A DNA stretch of 64,000 bases. It comes from Vanilla planifolia (taxonomy: Eukaryota > Streptophyta > Magnoliopsida > Asparagales > Orchidaceae). The stretch spans positions 27,062,569 through 27,126,568 of the forward strand of contig CM043871.1 of assembly GCA_023846275.1 (NCBI GenBank), in the 5' to 3' direction. Numbering within the stretch: the stretch's first letter is position 1; each line of letters begins with the position of its first letter. Both the position numbers and the translations under genes were made by a program. Positions 36,235 through 50,460 of this stretch are shown here, one piece after another. The notes under the pieces are model-generated. The model was not told the DNA's origin and did no database searches. It saw only the letters and a list, made by a program, of their open reading frames with translations.

Positions 36235-38776
36235 AAAGAGAACCTGTGCTGCTCCATATGAGTGAATTGTCGACTGCCACGTTTCAAACGATTAAGCCAG
36301 TTTAAATTATTTTTATTTCACTTAATTCATTAAAATCCCAAAATCTAAAAATAGAAATATCCAAACATAACCTTCTTTAAATTGGGCCGATTAGGCCCAA
36401 ATAGCCACATACGGTTCACTTGTTGGGTATAACCCGGCCTAATTTTCCAAATTTTTATCTTAAAGCGCTTTTGTTGGCATTTTTTAAAGTGTTTTTCCAA
36501 TGTTTTTTATCATATAATTGGGAAAATAATCCCAATAACTTTTGTAAATATTTTATTTTTACAAAATAGGTATTTTTATTGTATTATATTACATAAATGA
36601 CTTAATAACGTGTTTTTTTACCTTAGTTACACTAAGGCAATGTGATATGAAGAGAAAAAAAAAATTATGATTAAAAATAACTTTTTTTATTGAGTCAAAT
36701 AACATTTAGTTAATTTGTTCAACGTTGAGAAAAATATCTAAAATATCACTTGAAATTTGTCACTCAAAAGGCATGGATAAATTTTGCTGAGAGATAAAAA
36801 TATTTGAATGAATGTTATTAATATAAGATAAAGAAAAAGAAGAACAAATATTTTGAATAAATCTAAGACAAAAATAAATTATGAAAAAAATACATGTTTA
36901 AAAAACTTTTAAGAAAATTTTAATTTTCTTTATCTCTAACAAATAGATTTCATATACTAATTCATATGAATGATAAAGAAAATCTATCAAATTAGATGAA
37001 TGGTTATATGGGTTTGCTCAAATATATATTATAATACATTTAACATTAATAACATTACCTTTCGGATCATCTCTTTCGCGACATGTATTAATCAATGAGA
37101 CTCTTTTGTTGTTTAATTTTAAAATAAATATGTCAAAAAAAAGCATCTCAAGAGACATAATGGAAGGATATAATAGTTCACAAAGATCAACCTTTGAAAC
37201 AAGATTGTTTGGATGTTTAATTTATATTAAAATGAAAATGATCAAGCTTTAACTCTCTTGAAGAAGAGAGGTTGTTTTCAAGCACATTCACTTGAAAAGG
37301 ACACCAACCTCTAAAAGCAGAAGGCCACATGAGTCCAATCCCCCCCAAAGTCCCTCCCATGGTGGAAGACGGACATCAGAATAAAGATGAAAAAGAAAAC
37401 CATGGTGCTTTTCCTCGTGATCAACTTGCACAAAAAGCTTGTGCAGCTTTCTGAAAGCAAACCAAACACTCGTTTCATTCCTTTTCTTCTAAAAAGCTCA
37501 CAGTGAATGAAGAATAGCTCAAAACTCTTCAAATCTGGAAGAAGATAATACTGTGGTTGGGAATCTGAACTATGCAAAAAGACAAGCATTAATCAAGCTA
37601 ATTGAATAAAATATTAATACACATATTGATTATATATTAAGATTTTAATATAGAATTAAATATTGTATATTTAGTAATTTATAATAATATTAAAAGTATT
37701 GCTATTCTTATAGCATGTGAAGTAGCATTGAAAGTCCTTCTCCCAGATAGATTCTCCAGTTCAAAGCACAACAGGACAATCTCAGGCGCTTCAAGAAAGA
37801 TTCCCATGTTTACCAAATATTTATTCGCCCTAATTGAGAGAGAGAACCACATTAGTTTTCTCTGTCTTCTAGCAACAAAGCTTGAAGGTCAACTAACTAA
37901 GAAAATTATTATGATCATAAAAAAAAGTAAAAAAATAAAAAATTAAATCATTATTAATATGAATAAAAAAATATAATATTTTGAAATCATTCAACACTCT
38001 TTATGAATATCTTGATTATTAGAAAGAATGATTACTTTATCAATTATGATGCATTTAATGTAGTTATCATTGTTTTATATGATTATGATATAAATTATTA
38101 TCAAATATCACTTATTTTTTGTCATCATCATCTCTGCATCTCAATCATTTGAATCATGTTTAGTTATATTATATTACATGATAGAATTGAGTTACACCTA
38201 ACTCGACCACAAGTTGTTAGAAGAAGGATGTTCGAGATCCCAAGTTGGCTTGATGTATAATTAGCATCACACCCATTGTTGCAAATAAGCAAGCTTATTT
38301 CTAAAAAAAGGCATGCTTTATGGGATAATCTAGAAGAGTACAATCTTAATTTATCTAATTAGCTTTTTTGAAAATATTGTAAATAGGTATAGCAAGAAAA
38401 TATAAAGAATCATGACATTGGAATTCAAACTCATTGCCACTTTGGATGTTACTATCAAAAAGGGTTTGTTTGCTTCCACGATTCCTTACACCACAAGAAA
38501 GAGAGTTGTCAATGATAAGTAACTTAGTAGAAGGAGATCACTATGAGAGTTGTCAACACACTAAATGCTTCAAAAACTAGAACATAGAGTCGTGTTCTAC
38601 AACGTCAAACAAATATGTACAAAGACAAAACTCTCAAACACTCTTACACATATACATATATAAGTAGCTCTTTCCAAGGCTTTTCATTTGCAACACTCGA
38701 ACTTAGGTTGCATTCTCTACACCTTGGAATTTCAATGCTACAACAGAACCTTATACTCCTTCATTCTACTACATTT
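36235..38776. other. Intergenic, RH17 promoter to MYB 3' flank
   Basis: The RH17 promoter occupies roughly the first 200 bp. Beyond that I see AT-rich sequence with no recognisable gene. The slightly GC-richer patch at 37300-37580 has only short open frames without family resemblance. MYB 3' UTR sequence must lie just left of 38777. Confidence 0.5.
36383..36399. promoter_or_regulatory. Paired site II (TGGGCC) elements upstream of RH17
   Basis: TGGGCC occurs at 36383-36388 on the + strand and at 36394-36399 on the - strand, about 150 bp upstream of the RH17 start codon. Site II elements (TGGGCY) bind TCP factors and are common in plant ribosomal and ribosome-biogenesis promoters, which fits a Dbp7-type helicase. 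The motif is seen directly; binding is inference. Confidence 0.5.
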
Positions 38777-39414
38777 CTATATAGCATAAGGCAAGCGAAT
38801 TGACGGATTGCCACCCATCGATGAACTGAAGAAGTTGGTTGCATGGTTGAGTTGTCTAGAATCAATGGTCATGGACGATTGCTCCGAGGTGCACGACCAC
38901 GGGGCCACCATAGAAGGTTGGGATGGAGAGGGAGATCGGTCTTCTCCCAAGGTGACAGTTGTAATGTCGTGTATGCTGGCCCTCCTTTTATCCTTGCCAC
39001 CAGAGTTGAGCCTGATGAAGTACTTTTGTGCATGACTGGCTACTTGTGTTGGAGTCCTTGTGACTACAAAATTGCGAGATATGTTTCTCCAGTCTCCTTT
39101 GCCATACTTCTTGAGACCCATCAGAAATTTCCTATAAGAAATGATAGATCATCCTATTTGTCAATTAAAAGAAAATTCAAGAAATTCTATATGATCCCAA
39201 TCTAACCTAAGTTTTGACAACTTCATCATATCTCAATTCGAGCAAGGCCTATCATTTCAATTTTCTCTAAAAAAAAAAAGAATTATCATTGTTTAATTAA
39301 CTTTTGATTTTTAATCATAAATAAAATTATAAATCCAATCATATCAAATAAATATATTATTTTTTCTAAGTCTATCATATGTATCTCTATAATAGAACAA
39401 ACATATACAAACTA

Positions 39415-39454
<40 letters not shown>

Positions 39455-40018
39455 GTATATGCATGGCTTCTTTTCAAATGATGACGAGTCAATTGGGTAA
39501 TGGCTCACACAAATTGGTGGAGTAATTTGAATCATGGGTTAACCCTTAGCATTTGAGAATGAAGAAAACGTTGTAAAGAAGAGTAAATAATGAGAGCATT
39601 ACTTGTGTTCTTCTTCAGTCCAGGGAACCCCCTTCTTCCGCTCGTGATCTGAGAACCGGCCAACGGATCTCTTCCCGCCGATGGCAGCACAGGCCTGCTT
39701 CCAACCCTCAAAGCCATGGTCGTGCTCCCAATCCAAGGTGAAGGACGAAGAGCTGTAGAGTGGAAATGGAATGAGCCCCGCTTCGATAAAGCTCACGTCC
39801 TCTTCCAAATCATGATAATGGGTCTCGACATCCGCCGCCGTCTTGCCGGGGATCATCGCAGCCACCTTCTCCCACCTGTCCGGCCTGTCCTCGTCGAAGT
39901 GGGCGAGAGCGTTTTCAAAGAGCTTGTCTTCCCGCGGAGTCCAATCTCCGGTCTTCTTCTTTCCATGGATCCAATCAGAGCTGGAGAAGCAGGTGGAAGC
40001 AGGAGAAATGACTTCCAT
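38777..40018 (-). CDS. DIVARICATA-like two-repeat MYB (SHAQKYF class), 256 aa
   Basis: This is a nuclear transcription factor of the DIVARICATA/SRM1 type. Exon 1 is 39603-40018 and exon 2 38777-39131, joined CACAA|gtaatg...cttatag|G. The N-terminal SANT-like repeat covers about residues 24-82 ([35 protein letters not shown]). A linker has [20 protein letters not shown], typical of the family. The second, DNA-binding repeat ([36 protein letters not shown]) ends in the diagnostic [12 protein letters not shown]. The conserved [16 protein letters not shown] follows, and then a serine-rich C-terminus. I start at MEVISPAS, the usual family N-terminus; an in-frame ATG six codons upstream (40036) would give 262 residues. 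The intron of 471 bp contains an (AT)n tract at 39421-39448. The exact orthologue is not assigned. Confidence 0.93.
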
Positions 40019-40610
40019 CCACGAATTCGCTATCATTTACTGCATCAAACCCAACAAACACTAAACGAGAGGCAAATCCAAAGAGCCAAATGCAGGTGTG
40101 ATTCATAATAGCTATCCGACGAAAAGCCCAGAGAAAGTACACAAATAAAGAAGCAGTGAAGTACAACTCGCTTCACAAAACAATCACATGACGTCCCTTT
40201 CGCAGGAGACGAAGAAAATACCCAAGAAGCAGGGGAACCCACGGAAAACCAGAGAAGCGACACGGAAATCAGATCTGGGAAGGACAACTCAAGTAGAACA
40301 CCCACCACAAAAAGGCGAGAGCCTGACAACCAGAAGCTCCGGCAAGAGGTCTTCGGACCTTCCGAGCACGAGGATCACCCAAAGGACCTGGAAAAGGTAA
40401 TAACGAAGAGAGAAACAGAGCAAAGAAAGAAACAGATAAAAGGAGGCGGAAAGTCAGATTTTTCGTTTTTTTTTTTTTTTTTTTTTGTTGATAACCTTGC
40501 TCCGGTAGAATTGAGCTGGAGGAGAGGAGAGGAGAGGTGTTGAGGAGTCTATGAAGAATGAATCGAACAACACACCAATCTCCCTTTCTCCTCTAGCTTT
40601 TATTCCTCCA
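40019..40610 (-). promoter_or_regulatory. MYB 5' UTR and core promoter
   Basis: On the gene strand a TATA-like gaataaaagc lies at about 40596-40605, followed by a CT-rich leader (four ctcct-type units near 40515-40540). The leader probably contains an intron: donor GCAAG|gttatc near 40495 and acceptor accttttccag near 40391. It also spans a T-run of about 21 bases on the + strand (40466-40486). Splice sites are by eye. Confidence 0.45.
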
Positions 40611-40725
40611 TTTTAGATCTGAAAGGAAGTAGAGGAAGATGGTGGACGCTGATTGGATGGGGCCTTGGTGGCGCTCTTGTCCACGCCGATAATTCACTTC
40701 GCTCTCCCATTTGTTTTACTCCAAA

Positions 40726-40761
<36 letters not shown>

Positions 40762-43700
40762 AAACAAACAAATATTCGATATATCTTTTTTTCACTTTAA
40801 AATATTATATTATATTATTTATTTTTCTTGCGTTTAACATTAGCTAGCAGATTAACGGGAAAATTTTAAATCTAAAAAAATAATAGCAATAGTGTATTTT
40901 AGTGAATATTATTCACTTGAAATTTTCAAATATTTTTTGTTAAAAAATTATTAAATTATTTTTTAAATTAAAATCATGAAGAATTTATATACAAAGAGAA
41001 ATAAAATAAGTATGAATTAACTAATTCATAAAAATTTGTTTAAATTTTGAGAATTTAATTTACAAAATCTGATTATGAAAGAAGTTCCTTGTTAAATATT
41101 GACCTTTTAGTGCATATAAATGTTTATGATAAAAAATCATACCAAAACATGAAATGTTATTTATTTTAGTTGATCTTTTAAACAAGATTATTATGTGTTA
41201 GATAAAAAAAACTTTTTTTAAGATTTATTTGTTTAAAAATCTAAGAACTAAGAGTTAAATTTTATTATGTATTAGATAAATAAATCATCATATATGACTA
41301 TCAGAATCATTTGAAATTATTGATGCATAAAATAAATAATAAAAGGATTGTCCAATGGGATGTAGATGTGCAAGCATAAAATGAAAGTTTGTAAAAAGAA
41401 TTAGGAATTCGTTTTTTATCATTAAAATATCGTATAATTAATAAAATGATTTCAGTAAAATGTTTTAAAAAATTAACTATCTTTTTTTTTATGAGTACAA
41501 TTGGGGTGATAAACCCAAAAATTAATGTGCTCTATCTAGGTTGTTAGTTGGTGGCTTATTCAATTAGACGATAAATATTATGTTTTCTAACTCATTTATG
41601 AAGATATCAATGACACACGTAAGCATATGTCATCAACATAGAGACTAAACAGATTATCTTATTTCATTTTCTAATTTAACTAATATAAAATTGATCATTT
41701 TTTTTTATCTTTTGGCCTAATAAAAACAATTCTTGCTATCACATCTTAAGTAATATACTTGAAAGAAAACAATGGATCAACAACCATGTATTACAAATAA
41801 TGAAAGCAATACAACGATCATGTATCACAAATAATGAAAGCAACATGAGGACAAGGGATTTTAAACTCACAAATAAATAGTTTTTTTTATTTATTAGAAA
41901 CAAAAAATAATAATAAAAAAGAATTTTTTAAACTTTAATAAACACACCTATTGGATTTGTTCACTTATCACCCATATTGAGTCAAAATTGTTCCTTTTCA
42001 TGACATCTCATGAATGTGATTGTGAATAATTCATTGAATAAGATGTGTATGTCTACTAATGCCTATTGGATAAGGATTTACTTAACTGTAATTTCCTAGC
42101 TAATAAAAGAAGTTCTCCTTTGACCAATAGATATCTTTTAGAAAAATGCTAATAATTATTATGCAATTGGGCAAATTAATTAAAGCAAAGTGTTGAAAAC
42201 TCAGATGACAATTGAAACTTGGAAAAATTTTGATTAGATGATATTGATATCCACACATCCAAAATATTTAATTTTTTATGATATTTTTTATTATTAAATT
42301 TAATATTACCTAAATAATATTTTATTTTTTTAAAGATGACTAATATTTAGAGATCCTCTACTATTGAGTGAGTTGTTTTTTAGTATTAAAATCATAATAT
42401 TTAATAATATTATTAAAAGATTTTATCAAAATAAATATTCAAAATTTTTAAATAATATTAGATGAGAGCATCACACAAGCAAATGCTTGGATAATAGAGA
42501 ATTTATTTGTTAATTTTTTTGTCAATATTTTTTATTGTGCTAAACATATCAAATACTATCATACCATAAAAAATTCTTTTTATTGGTATATAATTGTTTT
42601 CTTATTTTTTAAACCTAAATAAAATTTTCAAAACTAAATATGATAAATTAATTATCAAGAACATCATTATGTATAAAACATTTTATTCATTTTATTACAC
42701 AATATAAAAGTATTTTAATGATTTCAATATAATTGAAGTATGTTAAACCAAAATAATATGGGTTTATTGAGGTTGTACAATAGGCATGTTATGATTTGCT
42801 ATTTGTTTTTTTTTTTTCCTTTTTTTACTATATATTCATACACCATAAAATTGAAAAGAGTATTTACATCTCCATTTATCAACTTTATCTTCTTTCTTAT
42901 GTTCTACAAAATCCAAGTAGCCTTAGAATTCATTGCTTTACCACCATGGATGCTAATAAAGTGTCGTCCCACACTTAAAGGACTCATTTATGTCCTAAAG
43001 CTACAATAATTTCACTACTAAATCTCTTTTAATCTTTGATCCCTCCTTTGTTGTGACTCCCTTCTTCTTCAGGGATCTTTAGACTTCCTCATCAAAACCT
43101 TCTCATGAGTTTTTGATAATATAAAGCTCTACATACCCCATTTTACATAAGATAGACATGTGGAAGTTTAATTTATATAATATATCATGCAATTATTAGA
43201 TAGAGTTATAGTTTATTAATATCTCAAAACAAAGTTGCTATTTAAGAGTATAACTCATTAACTTAACTAATATATAATTTATTCTTAAAATCGGGTTTGG
43301 ACTTTAAGAAAAAAAAAGGATAGGATAGAAGTGTTCCTTCATGCATTCATGATAATGTGTTTTAAAATTTCTTCTTTTTTGTTTTTTGATTATGTATTAT
43401 TATTGTTTAAAAGACATGAACTTATAACCTAGAATTTAAGACAATTTCACTTTCATGATTGGAGGTACAATCATCTTACTATTCTTATAAAGATTATGTA
43501 ATTCAAATCTAACATTGTAAGTAGTATTAGTTCAACTTTAGAGTTTAATAAATCACAATGAATAAATTTTAAAAAAAATTCAATATATTTAATTGGTTGA
43601 AATGTTTTTTATAATTTAAAAAAATAAAAAGATTTAATGATCAATATATGAAATAAATATTATAAAATTAATAACCAAGATCTCTAATATCATTTCATAA

Positions 43701-44240
43701 TTATTATGTAGAATATTTTGTCATCCTTAAACATAATATTTTTAATAGAAATTATTTTATTTTTATATTGATGCTATTTTTGTATCATTTTTTTCTTGTG
43801 ATTATTAATTTAAAAATGTTTAAATATATTTTAAAAAGCCTTGCAAAGTAGATGTGATAATTCAACATTGTAATCGACAAGGGATATAACTTACTATATA
43901 CACATATACTAATGAATGTTTTTAAGGGCTTTAATGGACCCAAAATAAACCACTTTTAACAATTTTTTTTTTCAAAAAAGATCCAAAATCCAACTAGTTT
44001 TTTAAGGATAGTTTTTGAAATTTTACTCCATCTTAAACCTACATATTGCTAACCCATCTTAGACCAAACTTAGGTAGAGCCAGAGAGGCCTTAATGGAAG
44101 TAATTCGAAGTAGACACCCAACCAAGCCCATTCATTGTCAATTATTTTTAAAATAGACTGAGTGAGAATGACAAAAAAATATAACATTTTATAATCAACC
44201 TTACTAATATAAGTAAAAAAAATAGCATAAAATATCCAAA

Positions 44241-44440
44241 CTAACATACAATGAGAAAAGTTACAACAAAGATACTATTACAATATTTGTCAATAAAATA
44301 TAAATATTCCTTACATATAGAATACATTTCACAAAACTAACATACAATGAGAAAAGTTACAACAAAGATACTATTACAATATTTGTCAATAAAATATAAA
44401 TATTCCTTACATATAGAATACATTTCACAAAACTAACATA
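44241..44440. repeat. Perfect 96-bp tandem duplication
   Basis: ctaacatacaatgagaaaag occurs at 44241 and 44337, and the two 96-bp units appear identical base for base. A third start (ctaacata) at 44433 then diverges. The perfect identity in fast-evolving intergenic DNA implies a recent event. Confidence 0.93.
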
Positions 44441-45130
44441 ACAAGAGACATGCTTACATTTAAGATTTTAATCTATTATCTATGAACCTCCAATCATATG
44501 AGTATCTACATTTTGACTTATAATGTATGTAAAAAAATAAGCATAATATGTTTGACATATTACTAGTTATAAGTATAAAAATAATATGAAAAATATAAAT
44601 ATATAGCTAATAGTAAAGAAAGAACAACAGCTAAACAATGAATTATAATTTGTAAGTAAATGTACTTATATTAAATTGTTACAAGATTGCTCATATACAT
44701 TATATTCAAATATGCATATAATTATCATATAATATTGTTATAATATAACATATATTATCTAATATTTTTTATTTTATTTTTTCATATTCAAATTATTTCT
44801 TTTTTTCTTTCTAATCTTTTTATTATTATTTTCTTTTGGGCCAGGATTTTTTCATATATTTATTTTACCTACTTCTTAGGATCCTGTCATAGCCTTATTT
44901 ATCATGAAGCCACTGCTCTCTATTATTATCATCTTTTGATGATGAGAATAGGATATTTTCTATGTCATGGTTTTATCTTTAAATGTTCATGATATTAAAA
45001 ATGATGTATATCTTATTTATTATAAACCTGTCCTCTTTTTTACTAACATTCTGTATTAACAAGGATAGAACATCTATCATGTTATGACTCTATCTTTTAG
45101 TGGTCATAATAATAAGTGTGATGTCTATCT
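44410..45130 (+). repeat. Diverged direct repeat, left copy
   Basis: It shares an ordered series of matches with 49740-50460: atatgagtatctacatt at 44497 and 49857, tactagtta, a long T-rich block, then gagccac/gaagccact, attatta-catctt-tgatgatgag and the 'catgtc-tga-ttatct' segment. By eye, identity is roughly 65-70 percent with indels. The 5.4-kb spacing would suit the LTRs of an old element with a non-coding interior. Confidence 0.65.
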
Positions 45131-47199
45131 ATTAAACCTCTCACCTTTAGCTAGCTTAGAAAGAACATGGTTGACTAAGATATGAGTCATTATCTTGATT
45201 ATTTTGTAATAAATTCATACATGTTATTATAATTAATTTAATTAACTTATGTTTTCTCATACTTTAGATAAGGTTAACTAGTTATGAAGTTAGATTGATC
45301 ATACACCAATTGTGAGTAAGAAAAACCTAAGTGGCATGAATTTGTCCAAATAAAGAAACCTACATGCAGTTTGTTTAGAGTAAATTGAAATTTGAATTTA
45401 CATTCTGCTTAAGGAATGTAATTAGATTCTTTTAATCCTAGTTATTAACTACACATGACACCTTCGATCATTAAGTTGTAGTTGGCTTAGGATTGGTAGG
45501 TGGCAATTTTCATTGAAGTTAATGATAAGAAAAGAATGTAATAGCTTGATTCCATCCTAATAATTTATCACTTGGAAATGTTGATTGACAGGTAGTGTGA
45601 TTAAGTATCTAAGCTTTGGTAGTTGCTCTTGTTTAAGTTTTTGTCAACCCTTAGCCTTAACAATAAGCTAGGAGGCTAAATCCAAGACAAGGAAGAGAAG
45701 AAGGACGCTTAACTATAAGAAAATAAGGAGATGGTAAACTCAAGACTTGGAGGAAGAAAAGTATCCCTTTGGAGTAATCCTTTATACACATAAAGGTATG
45801 ATGAATTTTAATATTATACATTTAAATATAGGTAAATCTAAGTGTATAAATCAACTATATTGCTAAGAGATGCATGTGAGATATGAAAATATATTCATGC
45901 AATGATTATTAATCCTCCTTCTCATGAACTATTTAATAAGAAAAAAATTGTCTTAATTGATAATTGATAGTAGTGTTACTAAGTACATGTTTTAATTATC
46001 TCTTAATTTATCTATTCATGAAGTTTTGTTAAGACAAGGAATGCTTAATATTTTTCCATGCTCGAGTAATATAGATTAAGTTTTTGAGAATAACTACTCG
46101 CATTTGTTGAGATCTCTAATTGATACATGAATTAACTATGAAATTGTGAGATTTAGGATGATTTTTATTAACAAAATTACCTTACCCTAGTTTTGAATGC
46201 TCTAATTTAGTGCAATTGATGTTTGGACCATGGTGAATTGTATTAAAGCATAAATCAAACCCAAGCTATAAAGGAAATCATGATCTTGAAAGAACTTTTG
46301 TTGAACAATTCATGAACTATAATTTGATATGAAGCATGCTTATTTCTTTCCAAAATTGTAAGATTTCATGTTATATGGATAAAAATTCTATGATGAAATT
46401 TGAAGATTTGGTTATAAAAAGTATCATGCTTTCTTATGATATTTTGGCATGGACATGATGACATGAATCTTCAATTTGAAACATGAAATACTAATGAAAC
46501 CTATGCTCAAACACATGAAATAATGATAAGAAAGTTGAAAACAAGCTCTTTTGTGTTGACATAGGCTATGACATGGACGTCAGGATAGTAATGTGGAACT
46601 TAGCCAGACCTTAATGATCTCTTGTAGCCACGTATTTCCTTTTCCTTATCTATGCTTGGAAACATGGCTTAATTAAACTATGGGAGGCTGGGCTTAGACA
46701 TTGGGTGGACTTATATGCCTTCTAAGATGAAATATAGTCCTAGGTTTCTAATCAATGGACTTAGAAGGGCTTGATTTAAAGCCCTGGAAGAAGGCTAAGT
46801 AAGTTGAAGTCGTGCTAAAACTTGCAAGTGTGTGGTTGGTTTTAGCTAAGTGCATTTAAGTTTAAGGACTAGTGAGAATTACAACAAAATTTATGATGTT
46901 GAGGTAAATTCTCATATTTGTTTAACTTTATGAGAAGCTTTTGGGTGAATCTTAAGAAGAGATGATTAAATATTTTATGGCTTGAGTAGCATTAGGTAAT
47001 GGGTTAGTGTTGGTTTTAAGCTTTGAGTAAACCTAAATAAGATAGGTCTAGCTTTGGTTTAGACTTTCTTGATTTGGACTGAGAAAAATACTAAAGGAAT
47101 GTCATAAGATTAACCCAAGAACTTTAACACTTGGTGTATCTTGTGCATGCAATGGTTAAGACCTTTAGATAGAGAAGTCCTTTGATAAAGCCTTGGATG

Positions 47200-48080
47200 A
47201 GGTTTTGAGGGGGCCAGTTTTTATAATAACTCTCATTTTTAGTTATATCTTGGTAAAAGAAATACTGGAATTAAGCTAAATAAATAGTTCATATATATGT
47301 TTGACATGGTAAAGTATATTTCTTAGAATATAATAGTTATATATTAAAAAATTAAAGTAATAATAAAACTTAAGAAAGTGTGTCATTACCTTAAATTTGA
47401 TAATAAATAAATAAATATATTAATAAAAAGAACTTGCTAAGATAAAATTAGCATCATTGAGTTTATACCTTTTTAAGACCCAATGAAGTTATTATAAATT
47501 TTTAAAAATTTGAGTACAATTGTTATTAGAAAATATCATATAATGTATATTTACAATTTCAAAAATTTTGGCTTAAGTTAAAATCCACTGACATAAAGTA
47601 GATATGTAAATAAAGAAAAGTTAACTGCATTAGAATATATCTATAATTTTGAGAATTTCAATGTAATTATAATTGATTTTATGAAAGATAGATTTGTAAA
47701 TATTAAAATATTAAATAGACAAAATATTAATTTGATTTTTCATGACTTTTTATGATCATTTAGCATGATATAGAGGTGCATTTTAGTGACAATTATTTGA
47801 TTAAAATAAATACAATGCAAATAATTAAATCATGAAATTATGTTTTATTTTGCACGTGCCTAATCTAATTGTAAGTGCACATGCTTAGTTTTGGCTAATC
47901 TTGTTGCTTAACATTATAAATGATTACTACTTTTGCTTATAAAAGCTAGAACACTCAAGTGTGTGGAGGTGTCAACAAATTAAGCAGCACCATTGTGAAC
48001 TGCTAGGAGGAGGAGAATCGAGGAGGATGTTGAGTAGAGCATCATTACTATGTCGCAACTTTCAATGAGTAGAAGAGAGG
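47200..48080 (+). mobile_element. Possible LTR-like segment
   Basis: A purine-rich tract (gaggttttgagggggcc, 47196-47212) precedes an AT-rich stretch. That stretch ends in a good TATA box (gcttataaaagctagaac, about 47934-47951), followed by a moderately GC-rich leader-like region. The order imitates the polypurine tract, U3 and R of a plant LTR. No partner LTR or coding remnant was found, so this is tentative. Confidence 0.3.
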
Positions 48081-48576
48081 AAGATCAAGTAGAGAGTAAA
48101 TCATAAGAAAAAGGAATGAGAAGCTATAGAACTTTTAAGAAAGTTTGTTGTAATTAAAGGAAATCAAAAGAAAAAGAATTGAGGAGAAGAAAGATTATAA
48201 TAAGAGAATAATAAAGTTGAGGAAGAATTAAATAGGAAAAGGTAAGTATTCAACCAATTATTAGTTTCTAATTTTGGCTTTAAGCATATAATACCATGGT
48301 GATTTGGATGTTTTTTGAAATGAACTGAGAGGCTTGGGTTGGGAACATTAGTTGCTTATGTAGTTCATACAATGATGATGTTTTGCATTATGCAACACAA
48401 TAAGTTCAAGACATTAAAAATAAAGGCTCATAAGAATACAATGTTAGATCTATGAGGATTTTGATTGTATTATAATATTAGTACAATAACATTGTAATGT
48501 TATAGGATGAGCTGTTAGGTTCATCATATAAGGTTGTTGTTGGGATCATACTAGTACGTTGATATTTGGTTCTCTC

Positions 48577-48684
<108 letters not shown>

Positions 48685-49739
48685 TAATCATATATATTCA
48701 TTGGTGATAAGGCAAGAGCTTGTCATATTTGTACGATAGTAGGAGTCATACCAATTGATCCTTCAAAGATAATAAATTGGTTTAAGTTAGGTGGTTAATG
48801 TTTTAAGATAGTATAAGTATGATATATGGAATCATATTATATGATAAAGAAAGAGGTTCAATACAAGCATCGAATGAGTTTGATAATAAATTGTATATAA
48901 GCAATATATAAGAGATTATATTAGAATTTTACTTAAAGTATAAATATGAAAAAAATGATCCCCTTCATATAGAATTTTCCTTAAAGTTAAAAACCCCTTT
49001 ATATAATATGATATTAAAATATCAAATATAAAAATGACTAGCATATTCTATATAAATAAAGCATAAAATAAATTGTAAGGGTATAGCCAACATAAAAATT
49101 TAACCAAAATGATTAACCTAGTCATACAAGGTGGTCTAAAGAGTAATATCAATTGGTGATTACAACTATGAGAGTCTCATGATAGAGTCCAAGAAACAAT
49201 GTTATCAACTTAATTGTTTGAATGTTGTGCTGATTACTTCATTGAAATAGAATATACAAGAGAGCGACTTTAAGTTTGAACTGGGTTATGTGTGGAATAA
49301 TGATTTTTAATATTTTTGGATTCTCTTACATTGGTTATTCTCCAATGAAATAGAAGTGTATTAGTCTATTTTTGTTATCCATGATCCATCTTTTCAATAG
49401 TACGACTATATAAAACTATAAAATCATATTAATGTGTATGTTATATTAAAATTCTCACTTAAAAGCCCATTTTAATTTCTTAACCTTGACTTTGATATCT
49501 TGTCATTCCACTCCTGACATAAATCCATATAAAATCTAAAAAGTAATCAAATATATTGAATAATTAACTTAAAATATAATAAGTAATAATTTAAGAGTAA
49601 ACAAAACTAAAAGCAAGTGATTATGAGAAAAATCATGATCTATAAATCATCTTTGTTAGAATAACAAAATAAAAAATTAACACATATAATTTCAAATTAT
49701 TATATAACATAAAAACTTAAAAAATAATTTTGATATAAC

Positions 49740-50460
49740 AACTTCCATAAAATATAACAAGTCATCATGCATAACATATTCTCTCATAAAGTTTATAGAG
49801 TATAACAAAATCTCTAAAACTCAAGATCTTATGTTAAAATCTAGGAACCTTAGTTATATGAGTATCTACATTATGACAAATAATATAAATGAAAAATGAA
49901 TATGATATGTTTAATAAGAAAATTACTAGTTACAAAACATAAATGTAGTAAAAATAAATGCAACTATGTAGCAAACACTAAAGAAAGAGTAATAAATAAA
50001 CTATCATAGCAATCTATATAAAATATGAACATAATAAATTATTACATAAATTCTTGTGTGCATTATGCTCATGTAAGCATTTAATCAATATATAGTACTA
50101 ATAAATATCATATAATATCTTTTTACTTTATTTCATATTTGAATTTACTTTATTTTTTTCTTTCTTTCTCATTTTTATATTTTGGATCCAAATTTTCTTA
50201 TATGACCATCATCTCTATTTCTTAAGATTTTATATTATATCATTATTTGTTAAGGAGCCACAAAGCTCTTATTATTAGCATCTTATGCTGATGAGGATTA
50301 TGCTTTTGTTGTATTGTGATCCCATCTTTATGTACTAACAACAATGGCGATTTATCACTATGCCACCACCCTCTCATTATCACCATCATATGCTAATGTA
50401 GATGGGCTTCCTATCATGTCGTGACCTTATCTCTAATTGCCCATAATAACATGAATAATG
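49740..50460 (+). repeat. Diverged direct repeat, right copy
   Basis: Partner of 44410-45130 in the same orientation. No target-site duplication or TG...CA ends could be established. The intervening 4.6 kb has no pol-like frame, so a non-autonomous (LARD-like) element or a simple segmental duplication are both possible. Confidence 0.6.

Noticed and set aside
42740-43009. 89-codon + strand frame with hydrophobic stretches
   Set aside because: Its hydrophobicity comes from T-rich sequence. The antisense frame hinted at a charged peptide but is full of stops, and no family was recognised.
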